The translations under genes were made by a program, and so were the position numbers. DNA of 5,271 bases from positions 1-5,271 of the forward strand of contig JAAZGQ010000128.1 of NCBI GenBank assembly GCA_012511135.1, written 5' to 3'. Shown in pieces: positions 1 through 5,232 of the stretch. Source of the stretch: Bacteroidales bacterium (lineage in GTDB: Bacteria > Bacteroidota > Bacteroidia > Bacteroidales > UBA1402). Position 1 is the first letter of the stretch, and every line of letters begins with the position of its first letter. The notes under the pieces were generated by a model, which was not told the DNA's origin, searched no databases, and worked only from the letters and a program-made list of their open reading frames with translations.

Positions 1-351
1 GACGACGGCAGCGAAAAGGGGAGAAAAGTGCGATTAATTGGTGTGGACACCCCCGAAACGGTGCATCCCCAAAAAGGTCCGGAGTCCTACGGCCGGGAAG
101 CCTCCGATTATTCTAAATCCCTGCTCGAAGGCAAAAGAGTAAGACTGGAATTTGATCTGGATAGCCTGGATCGTTACGGCCGTCTGCTGGCCTATGTCTA
201 TTTGGAAAACGGATTATTTGTGAATGCCGAGCTGGTACGCAAAGGCTACGCCCAGGTGGCCACTTTTCCGCCCAATGTTAAATACGCCGAACATTTTCTT
301 AAACTTCAGCGCAAAGCCCGCAATCGCGGGCTGGGCTTGTGGGAGGAATAA
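1..351 (+). CDS. SNase-like (thermonuclease) nuclease, 5'-truncated by window edge
   Basis: The reading frame is open from base 1 and gives 116 residues before TAA, so this is the C-terminal part of a gene that begins outside the window. It matches the staphylococcal nuclease fold, a Ca2+-dependent phosphodiesterase that cleaves DNA and RNA and is usually exported or membrane-anchored. Counting from base 1, VRLIGVDTPET (10-20) supplies the equivalents of the active-site Arg35 (R11), the Ca2+ ligand Asp40 (D16) and Glu43 (E19). DRYGRLLAYVY (57-67) supplies the equivalent of Arg87 (R61). LVRKGYAQV and the closing GLGLWEE are also family-typical. The GTG at 28-30 is not a credible start because it lies inside the core beta strand leading to R11. 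The usual upstream DGDT motif with the other metal-binding Asp must be off the left edge, as must any signal peptide. All visible catalytic residues are intact, so activity is likely; substrate and location cannot be judged. Confidence 0.93.
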   Translation, partial: DDGSEKGRKVRLIGVDTPETVHPQKGPESYGREASDYSKSLLEGKRVRLEFDLDSLDRYGRLLAYVYLENGLFVNAELVRKGYAQVATFPPNVKYAEHFLKLQRKARNRGLGLWEE

Positions 352-354
352 GCT

Positions 355-1065
355 CTAGTCATAAATCATTTTTTTAGTCATCCCGCCATCAATCACAAAG
401 TTTTGCCCTGTGGTGAAGCCTGATTTTTCGCTCAGCAGAAAATAGGCGGCTTCGGCGATGTCTTCCACTTTTCCAACCCGGCCCGCAGGGTGTTGGTTAT
501 GGTCGGTTTCGGACAGACTTTGGTAGTTTTCGACTTCTATCCAGCCGGGGCTGATGCAATTTACTCTTGTTTTAGGGCCAAGGCTCATGGCCAGAGCGTG
601 GGTAAGGGCTACTATGCCGCCTTTGCTTGCTCCGTAGGCTTCTCCGTCGGGTTCGGACATCAGGGCTCTGGTAGAGGCGATGTTTAGTATGGCGGAATTC
701 TCGCTGAAAAGGGGCAAACAGGCTTTGCTCAGGTAAAACACACTGCTTAGATTCACGGCCAGAATATGGTTCCAGGTGTCGATGCTCAAGCTTTCGATGG
801 GCTCGAAACGACTGATGCCGGCATTATTGACCAGGTAATCCACTTTGCCGTACAAGGCTTCGATTTTGACCATAACTTCGTTTACTTCGTCAGGATGACT
901 CACATCACAACGGAAAAAAAGCAAACCGTTTTTTTCTGCTTCCAAAGACTGCAGGTAATCCGGATTGGAATCGAGCACAACAACTGCGCAGCCTTTTTTT
1001 AAAAGTTTCAGGGCAATGGCTTTGCCTATGCCGTGAGCTCCTCCGCTAACGATGGCCGTTTTCAT
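355..1065 (-). CDS. Short-chain dehydrogenase/reductase (SDR), classical, likely NAD(H)-dependent
   Basis: This encodes a 236-residue cytoplasmic oxidoreductase of the classical SDR family with a Rossmann fold; it interconverts a hydroxyl and a carbonyl on an unidentified small molecule. Motifs in order are the nucleotide-binding loop SGGAHGIG (7-14), acidic D32 at the end of beta-2 (VVVLD, favouring NAD over NADP), CDV (53-55), NNAG (80-83), and the catalytic tetrad N105, S131 (NIAS), Y144 and K148 (YGASK). SPGW follows, then HPAGRVGKVEDIA and the closing IDGGMTKKMIYD. The length is normal for the family. The ATG at 1063-1065 is preferred because it sits just before the first beta strand (MKTAIVSGG). 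The in-frame ATG at 1096-1098 would add 11 residues but lies inside a TAnnTTTG promoter box. The stop is 3 bp from the convergent nuclease stop, with no clear terminator hairpin between. The gene is divergent from the large glycosidase, so a sugar or polyol substrate is possible but is only inference. Confidence 0.93.
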   Translation of the reverse strand: MKTAIVSGGAHGIGKAIALKLLKKGCAVVVLDSNPDYLQSLEAEKNGLLFFRCDVSHPDEVNEVMVKIEALYGKVDYLVNNAGISRFEPIESLSIDTWNHILAVNLSSVFYLSKACLPLFSENSAILNIASTRALMSEPDGEAYGASKGGIVALTHALAMSLGPKTRVNCISPGWIEVENYQSLSETDHNQHPAGRVGKVEDIAEAAYFLLSEKSGFTTGQNFVIDGGMTKKMIYD

Positions 1066-1091
1066 AGTTGCAATTTTTAAAGATAAAGCAA

Positions 1092-1099
1092 CAAACATA
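1092..1099 (-). promoter_or_regulatory. Candidate Bacteroidota -7 box for the SDR gene
   Basis: On the minus strand the sequence is TATGTTTG, an exact match to the Bacteroidota sigma-70-type -7 consensus TAnnTTTG. Transcription from it would start near 1085-1087, giving a leader of about 20 nt before the ATG at 1065. No clean -33 TTG/TTTG element is seen 19-21 nt upstream, so the call rests on the -7 box and its position. Confidence 0.5.
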
Positions 1100-1156
1100 C
1101 TGAAAAAGCAGCGAAAGAACTATTTGTCCAGCCGATTTTCTATACCAAAACGGAAC

Positions 1157-1190
1157 ATGCTTTTGGTTCTTACTACTCCAAAAGGAGCAT
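1157..1190 (+). repeat. Imperfect inverted repeat (bulged hairpin)
   Basis: ATGCTTTTGG (1157-1166) is complementary to CCAAAA (1178-1183) plus GCAT (1187-1190). A 3-nt GGA bulge interrupts the 3' arm, and the loop is 11 nt. The loop and arms include the first copy of the 17-nt direct repeat. The site lies midway between two divergent genes and has no T-tract, so it is not a good intrinsic terminator. It could be an operator or have no role. Confidence 0.35.
1165..1181 (+). repeat. Direct repeat copy 1 (17 nt), candidate regulator site
   Basis: GGTTCTTACTACTCCAA recurs at 1197-1213 with a single mismatch (C versus A at position 5). The two copies start 32 bp apart, about three helical turns, so they would present the same face of the DNA. 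They lie upstream of the promoter-like box at 1254-1261, where an activator of the glycosidase gene would be expected to bind. Binding is inference; the repeat itself is directly visible. Confidence 0.55.
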
Positions 1191-1196
1191 CGTTCA

Positions 1197-1213
1197 GGTT
1201 ATTACTACTCCAA
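1197..1213 (+). repeat. Direct repeat copy 2 (17 nt), candidate regulator site
   Basis: GGTTATTACTACTCCAA is the second copy of the repeat at 1165-1181, differing at one base. It ends 40 bp before the candidate -7 box of the glycosidase gene. Similarity stops after CCAA on the right and before GGTT on the left, so the unit is well bounded and not part of a longer duplication. Confidence 0.55.
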
Positions 1214-1227
1214 TTTGAATTATTTTT

Positions 1228-1240
1228 CGGCCCGGGGCCG
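1228..1240. repeat. GC-rich 13-bp palindrome in the promoter region
   Basis: CGGCCCGGGGCCG reads as a perfect dyad around one central G (six complementary positions on each side) and stands out in an otherwise A/T-rich intergenic stretch. If the box at 1254-1261 is the -7 element, the palindrome covers roughly -40 to -28, the place of the missing -33 element. That would suit a repressor or replacement-activator site. The function is inferred from position only. Confidence 0.4.
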
Positions 1241-1253
1241 GTGATTTAAGTTT

Positions 1254-1261
1254 TATTTTTG
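1254..1261 (+). promoter_or_regulatory. Candidate Bacteroidota -7 box for the GH43/BNR_4 gene
   Basis: TATTTTTG matches the TAnnTTTG consensus exactly and is the only such match found on the plus strand of this intergenic region. It implies a start near 1267 and a leader of about 60 nt before the ATG at 1327. No -33 TTTG is present at the normal spacing; the nearest TTTG (1214-1217) is 36 nt away. The promoter may therefore depend on an activator. The start codon itself is preceded by an A-rich stretch (1311-1325) typical of Bacteroidota, without a Shine-Dalgarno. Confidence 0.5.
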
Positions 1262-1326
1262 ACCTCTGCCGGAGGATGACTAGCGGGAGACATTAAGCGT
1301 TGATGTTTTGATAAAAATAAAAAACT

Positions 1327-1386
1327 ATGATACGGACCTTTATTTTATGGCTAATTATGACAAGTACTACTATTGCTATGTCTGCT
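1327..1386 (+). other. Signal peptide (Sec/SPI type)
   Basis: Residues 1-20 have a short basic n-region (MIR), a hydrophobic core (TFILWLIM), a Thr/Ser-rich stretch and a small-residue end AMSA followed by Q21. Ala-Gln at the cleavage site is common in Bacteroidota exported proteins. There is no cysteine before C84, which excludes a lipoprotein signal. Confidence 0.85.
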
Positions 1387-4221
1387 CAGGATGCCGGCGC
1401 TGAAAATATGCCTCAAGGGCAGAAAACTCATTTTTTATGGAAAGCTCAGGGTAATCCCCTGATTACCCATAAATACACGGCTGATGCAGCAGCCATGGTA
1501 CATGAGGATACTTTGTGGCTTTTCACGGGCGAAGATGCTGCGGGAGGGCAAAACCGCTACATCATGCACAATTGGTGTGTGTTTTCCACAACGGATTTAA
1601 AACACTTCAAGGAACATCCCATACCTCTGTACGGAGCTGATTTTAAATGGAGTTCCCGTCAGGCTTATGCGGCTCACGTGGTGGAGCGTAAGGGAAAGTT
1701 TTATTTTTATGTGAGCACTAATGCTACAGGTATTGGTGTGGCCGTAGCTGAGCGTCCGCAGGGGCCTTACAAAGATGCACTTGGCAAAGCTTTATTGACC
1801 AATGCCGATTGTTTTGCCAGTTCGCACAGCTGGGCCTGCATTGATCCGGCCGTGTTTATCGACGACGATGGTCAGGCCTGGATCTTCTGGGGCAATCGCG
1901 AATGTTATTACGCAAAGCTTAAGGAAAACATGATAGAGCTCGATGGACCGGTAAAACAAGTGATGTTCAGGGGTTTCAGTTTTACCGAAGCTCCCTGGAT
2001 ACACAAAAAAGACGGGAAATATTACCTGACTTATGCTTCGGGTTTCCCCGAAAAGATACATTATGCCATGTCCGAAAGTATCGAAGGCCCCTGGGAATTC
2101 AAAGGCATCCTGAACGAAATCGCAGGCAATTCAAATACCAACCATCAGTCTATTGTTGAATACAAGGGAAAGTGGTATTTTTTCTACCACAACGGCGGTA
2201 TGCAGACACAGGGTACCAGCTACAGCCGTTCGGTTTGCGTCGATTATCTTAATTACAACGAAGATGGCAGTTTAGAGCGGGTTCAAATGACTAGCGAAGG
2301 AGTAGACCCCATAATGAGCGAACTGGAGACAGCTTTTGATACGCTGGCCGTCAACGGTGCCTGGTGTTGGTTTGCCGATCCCAGGGCCATTTATCACAAG
2401 GGAGAAAAAGAACAAACCTACTTTTCCTGGGTTACGACCTCTGGAGATATTGTTGTGGCGTCCTACAACCATCAAAACGGGGAATTTATTCAACACGTAG
2501 TCCGGGAGAAATTCCAGTCGGACGATCACGCCAATCCTACTTTGTTTATCAGGGACGACGGGCGCATTATTGTTTTTATGGCGGCTCATTTCGGAAATAC
2601 TATAAAGCGGTATATTACCACCAACCCCGAAGATATCAGCTCCTGGGGTGAGGTATACGAATTTGGACATACCGTCACCTATCCTTATCCTTTTCAGCTG
2701 GGCAAGGATTCCATCTTGCTGTTTTTCAGGGGCGGCAGCTCCTGGAAGCCTCATATGGTCTTATCGACCAACAATGGAGAAACATTCGGCAATCAGCAGG
2801 AATTTATTGTCAGTACCGGCAAACGTCCCTATATGCGTTATTGCCAGGGGGCAGACGGCAGCATTCACATGGCGGCTACCACCGGGCATCCCAGGGATGT
2901 GTTGGATAATAAAATCTTTTATTGTCGCTTTAATGATAATCGGTTTTACCGGGCAGACGGCTCCCTGATCAAGGATTTCGAAGAGGGCCCGCTTGATGTT
3001 CTGGAAATGGACGAAGTCTACAATGGAAGCTCTTACGGCAAAGGATGGATTTGGGATATCGCCCTGGAACAGGGAACCGGTTTCCCGGTGATGGTATATG
3101 CTTCTTTCCCAACAGATACCGATCACCGCTATCATTATGCCCGCTGGAATGGGGATACATGGACGAGTACCCAGATTACCGAAGCAGGCAGATGGTTCCC
3201 TCAAACACCTAAGGGAAAAATCGAACCCGAACCCAATTATTCCGGAGGGATTATTCTGGATTACGACGATCCCTCCATTGTGTATTTGTCCAAACAGGTG
3301 GATGGAGTATTCGAGATTTTTAAATATACAACGACAGATCACGGGCAAAGTTGGGAATCGGAGGCACTTACGGAAAATACCCCCAAAGGCCTGCTGAATG
3401 CGCGGCCCATAGTGCCGCGTCATCACAAAAAAGGTTTTTTTGATGTTGTTTGGATGCGTGGCCGTTACGAGTTTTATGCCGACGAGCGTTACAACACTTC
3501 TTTGGTTTTTCCAAAAATGGAAAAAACCGATGATTTAAAGGGAATCAATATTAAGCCAGATGTTCTCAGTTTATATCCTGCAGAAAGCCGGGAAGTTAAG
3601 GTAAACTTCCTGCCTTTTTCCACCAGGAACAAAAGCCTGAACTGGAGTTCCTCCAACGAAAAAGTGCTAAGTCTGGAAAACGGAATATTGACAGCCTTGG
3701 CCCCGGGCAGAGCCACAATTACGGCGACAGGTTTCAACGGGATTACAGGCAAATGCCGTGTGGTGGTCAAAAAGCCCCGTTTGCTAAAAAAAGCCTTTTT
3801 CGATTTTGGAACAGAGGAATCACCACTGTTTGCCTCAGCTATTAAAGTAACCGGCAACAGCTTGTTGAATGGCTCTTACGGCTGGTTAAGCCCTGTTATC
3901 TCCAGAGACAGAGGAGAAGCCATGAACGAGGAGGAAAGAGATTTCAATATGTCAGGTTCCCCGTCAGTGTTTCGGGTTCATATCAAAAACGGCGCTTACA
4001 AAGTGACCGTCAAACAGGGTGATTTGTCGTATATGCACGACCAAATGTGTGTCAAAGTGAATGGCCAGGTGATGATTTCAAACTTTACCACGGCTACAGG
4101 CCAGGTATTGAGTACCACTTTTGAAGTGAACACCAACAACGAAAAGCTGGATTTTGAATTCTCGCGCTCCGGCTCAGACCCCAATTGGGTAGTAAATTCT
4201 ATTAGGATAGAACCGATATAA
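1327..4221 (+). CDS. Secreted multi-module carbohydrate-active protein: GH43 + BNR_4 propeller + Big_2 + AGA-YXIM-type binding domain
   Basis: This 964-residue exported protein probably acts in the periplasm or outside the cell on plant or algal polysaccharide. Residues 1-20 are a Sec signal peptide (R3, hydrophobic TFILWLIM, likely cleavage AMSA|QD). No lipobox cysteine is present, so it is not a lipoprotein. Residues about 41-325 form a GH43 module with D53, D173 and E221 as candidate base, pKa modulator and acid. Residues about 336-729 form a BNR_4-type propeller, a group that includes relatives of ulvan lyases and GH145 rhamnosidases. Residues about 739-815 are Big_2, and about 822-964 an AGA/YXIM-like galactose-binding domain. 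The protein ends right after that fold, with no type IX sorting domain evident. ATG 1327 is chosen because it gives a complete signal peptide; M11 or M18 would destroy it. The gene is divergent from the SDR gene and is followed 78 bp later by an acyltransferase with its own promoter-like box. The exact substrate is not determinable; an arabinose- or xylose-decorated pectic or ulvan-like glycan is inferred. Confidence 0.93.
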   Translation: MIRTFILWLIMTSTTIAMSAQDAGAENMPQGQKTHFLWKAQGNPLITHKYTADAAAMVHEDTLWLFTGEDAAGGQNRYIMHNWCVFSTTDLKHFKEHPIPLYGADFKWSSRQAYAAHVVERKGKFYFYVSTNATGIGVAVAERPQGPYKDALGKALLTNADCFASSHSWACIDPAVFIDDDGQAWIFWGNRECYYAKLKENMIELDGPVKQVMFRGFSFTEAPWIHKKDGKYYLTYASGFPEKIHYAMSESIEGPWEFKGILNEIAGNSNTNHQSIVEYKGKWYFFYHNGGMQTQGTSYSRSVCVDYLNYNEDGSLERVQMTSEGVDPIMSELETAFDTLAVNGAWCWFADPRAIYHKGEKEQTYFSWVTTSGDIVVASYNHQNGEFIQHVVREKFQSDDHANPTLFIRDDGRIIVFMAAHFGNTIKRYITTNPEDISSWGEVYEFGHTVTYPYPFQLGKDSILLFFRGGSSWKPHMVLSTNNGETFGNQQEFIVSTGKRPYMRYCQGADGSIHMAATTGHPRDVLDNKIFYCRFNDNRFYRADGSLIKDFEEGPLDVLEMDEVYNGSSYGKGWIWDIALEQGTGFPVMVYASFPTDTDHRYHYARWNGDTWTSTQITEAGRWFPQTPKGKIEPEPNYSGGIILDYDDPSIVYLSKQVDGVFEIFKYTTTDHGQSWESEALTENTPKGLLNARPIVPRHHKKGFFDVVWMRGRYEFYADERYNTSLVFPKMEKTDDLKGINIKPDVLSLYPAESREVKVNFLPFSTRNKSLNWSSSNEKVLSLENGILTALAPGRATITATGFNGITGKCRVVVKKPRLLKKAFFDFGTEESPLFASAIKVTGNSLLNGSYGWLSPVISRDRGEAMNEEERDFNMSGSPSVFRVHIKNGAYKVTVKQGDLSYMHDQMCVKVNGQVMISNFTTATGQVLSTTFEVNTNNEKLDFEFSRSGSDPNWVVNSIRIEPI
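1447..2301 (+). other. GH43 glycoside hydrolase module (residues about 41-325)
   Basis: The start NPLITHKYTADAAAMVH is the first blade of a GH43 five-bladed propeller, with D53 the likely catalytic base (a Pro usually follows this Asp; here it is Ala54). CIDPAVFIDDDGQAWIFWG places the pKa-modulating D173. FTEAPWIHKKDGKYYLTYA places the general acid E221. NHQSIVEYKGKWYFFYH carries the conserved late-blade histidine H273. Known GH43 enzymes are inverting arabinofuranosidases, beta-xylosidases, arabinanases or galactosidases. The AYAAHVVERKGKFYFYVS segment resembles exo-acting arabinofuranosidase/xylosidase members, but the subfamily cannot be fixed by eye. All catalytic carboxylates are present. 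Confidence 0.88.
2332..3513 (+). other. BNR_4-type beta-propeller module (residues about 336-729)
   Basis: The module opens with GAWCWFADPRAIYH (344-357) and SGDIVVASY, the usual beginning of BNR_4 (PF15892) proteins. It continues with HANPTLFIRDDGRIIVFMAA (401-420), TYPYPFQL (451-458), FFRGGSSWKPH (466-476), KRPYMRY, GHPRD, RYHYARWNG (601-609) and an Asp-box-like TTDHGQSW (669-676). Such seven-bladed propellers are often auto-named putative neuraminidase. Characterised relatives include PL24/PL25 ulvan lyases and GH145 rhamnosidases rather than sialidases. H401 and H421, Y452 and Y454, R468 and R606 are conserved-looking polar residues that could build an active site. Whether this module is a lyase, a hydrolase or only binds glycan is unresolved. 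Confidence 0.75.
3541..3771 (+). other. Big_2 immunoglobulin-like domain (residues about 739-815)
   Basis: Residues show the standard bacterial Ig-like group 2 pattern: a Pro/Leu-rich lead strand (KPDVLSLYPAESREVKV), LNWSSSNEKVLSLENGILTAL, then APGRATITATG and a terminal VVVK strand. These domains act as spacers or binding supports in surface and secreted enzymes. Here it separates the propeller from the C-terminal binding domain. Confidence 0.85.
3790..4218 (+). other. Galactose-binding-like C-terminal domain of the AGA/YXIM type (residues about 822-964)
   Basis: The domain begins FFDFGTEESPL (825-834), continues YGWL, an SRDRG element (859-863), RDFNM, FRVHIKNGAYKVTVKQGD (882-899), a YMHDQMCVKVNG strand and closes NWVVNSIRIEPI. 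This order (FDFG, GYGW-like, RDF, F.V.L.NG.Y.V....GD) is that of the galactose-binding-like domain found in YxiM/rhamnogalacturonan acetylesterase-like and beta-agarase proteins. It is probably a carbohydrate-binding module that targets the enzyme to pectin-like or galactan-like polymer. The specific ligand is inferred only from that association. Confidence 0.7.
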
Positions 4222-4231
4222 AAAATTTCTC

Positions 4232-4239
4232 TATATTTG
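4232..4239 (+). promoter_or_regulatory. Candidate Bacteroidota -7 box for the acyltransferase gene
   Basis: TATATTTG matches TAnnTTTG exactly, starting 11 bp after the CAZyme stop codon. A start near 4245 would give a leader of about 55 nt to the ATG at 4300. No clear -33 element is seen at the usual spacing. The box suggests the acyltransferase need not depend on read-through from the CAZyme gene. No terminator hairpin was found in 4222-4299, so read-through also remains possible. Confidence 0.45.
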
Positions 4240-4299
4240 TCGCGCTCAGGCAAAAAGGTGTTGCCAGAGAAAGAGGAAATTAATCTTTATACTACCCCT

Positions 4300-5232
4300 A
4301 TGCAAAGAACCTTCAAAAAAGGCATCTTCGACCGCTACGACGGTTGGAGAGTGCGCAATGTGGATGCTGTGTTCAACATCATTCCCTACATTTTGCGTAC
4401 CAGAGTCGATGCCCAGAATTTCGTGACAGAAGATTTTGAAACAGACCACCTGAAAGAATTTATTGCAGAACACCAAAAAGACATTCCCGGCCTGAGCCGT
4501 ATGCATGTGGTGCTGGCTGCTTTGGTAAGGATGTTTTCGCAGAGGCCCTATCTAAATCGCTTCGTTATCTGGAACAAGCTTTTTTCGCGCAACACTATTT
4601 CCATCGCCATTGCTGTTAAGCGCTCGCTGACCGATAAAGGTGAAGAAACCCTGATTAAACCGGAATTTGAACCCACCGACACTTTGGCCGACGTTGCCCG
4701 CAAATTGCAGGAAGAATACGAGCTAAAAGTTAAGAGTGAAGAAAAGAACGGATCAGACAAAACTTCAAGATTCTTTGGCTATTTTCCCGATTGTGTCATT
4801 CGCTTCTTTGCCTTTTTGATGCGTTGGAGCGACAACTTAGGATTTTTGCCCAAAAGCATTGAACGCATCAGCCCCTGGCATTGCAGCTTGTTTTTTACCA
4901 ATGTGGGCTCCATTGGTACACCGGCTATTTATCATCACCTGTATGAATTTGGCACCTGTACCATTTTTGTGGCCATGGGTCGGGTAAAGGCCCTGAATCA
5001 TGTCGAATCTGACGGCAGCCTGAGCACCAAAAAGATCATGAGTCTAAAGTTTGTCATGGATGAGCGGGTTTGCGATGGCCACTATTACGCAACCGGTTTG
5101 CGTCTGTTGCATCAATATATTCTGAAACCCGAAAAATTATTGGTTCCGCCCGAAAAAGTAGAAATTGACGACGGCGTAGGCAAGCCGGTCTGGATTCATC
5201 CGGGCGATCTGCTCAAAAACGAAGGAGAATAA
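4300..5232 (+). CDS. Stand-alone 2-oxo-acid dehydrogenase E2-type acyltransferase domain protein with altered active-site motif
   Basis: This 310-residue, probably cytoplasmic protein resembles only the catalytic domain of dihydrolipoamide acyltransferases (PF00198, chloramphenicol-acetyltransferase fold). It has no lipoyl or E3-binding domain. Visible landmarks are RPYLNRFVI (82-90), ISIAIAVKRSL (100-110), CSLFFTNVGSIG (195-206), CTIFVAMGRVK (220-230) and, near the end, MSLKFVMDERVCDGHYYATG (247-266). In true E2 enzymes the last motif reads DHRxxDG and the His is the catalytic base. Here D254, R256, D259 and G260 are kept, but position 255 is Glu. The protein may be a non-canonical acyltransferase, may use H261 instead, or may be inactive as an E2. 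ATG 4300 is chosen because family similarity begins soon after it; an in-frame TTG at 4237 lies within a promoter-like box and would add 21 unlikely residues. No E1 or E3 partner gene is in the window. The acyl donor and acceptor are unknown. Confidence 0.85.
   Translation: MQRTFKKGIFDRYDGWRVRNVDAVFNIIPYILRTRVDAQNFVTEDFETDHLKEFIAEHQKDIPGLSRMHVVLAALVRMFSQRPYLNRFVIWNKLFSRNTISIAIAVKRSLTDKGEETLIKPEFEPTDTLADVARKLQEEYELKVKSEEKNGSDKTSRFFGYFPDCVIRFFAFLMRWSDNLGFLPKSIERISPWHCSLFFTNVGSIGTPAIYHHLYEFGTCTIFVAMGRVKALNHVESDGSLSTKKIMSLKFVMDERVCDGHYYATGLRLLHQYILKPEKLLVPPEKVEIDDGVGKPVWIHPGDLLKNEGE

Noticed and set aside
352..375. Terminator between the convergent nuclease and SDR genes
   Set aside because: A run of seven T occurs at about 369-375, inside the SDR coding region, but no G/C-rich stem precedes it.
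1263..1275. CCTC-TGCCG-GAGG mini-hairpin followed by GGAGGATG resembling a Shine-Dalgarno and start
   Set aside because: The ATG at 1276 opens a frame of only six codons, the SD-like bases directly abut it, and Bacteroidota rarely rely on Shine-Dalgarno. A four-base-pair stem is weak.
2761..3426. Long open frame of 221 codons on the minus strand, and a 160-codon one at 2272-2754, inside the CAZyme gene
   Set aside because: Both lie fully antisense to clearly recognisable GH43/BNR_4 coding sequence, their translations show no recognisable fold or motif, and the plus-strand frame has unbroken domain similarity.
1327..4221. Type IX secretion C-terminal sorting domain on the CAZyme
   Set aside because: The protein ends immediately after the last strand of the galactose-binding-like domain; there is no extra 70-90-residue tail with the usual sorting motifs.
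4162..4254. TCGCGCTC repeated at the end of the CAZyme gene and again at about 4240
   Set aside because: Eight matching bases with no extension; one copy is coding sequence, so chance is the simplest explanation.
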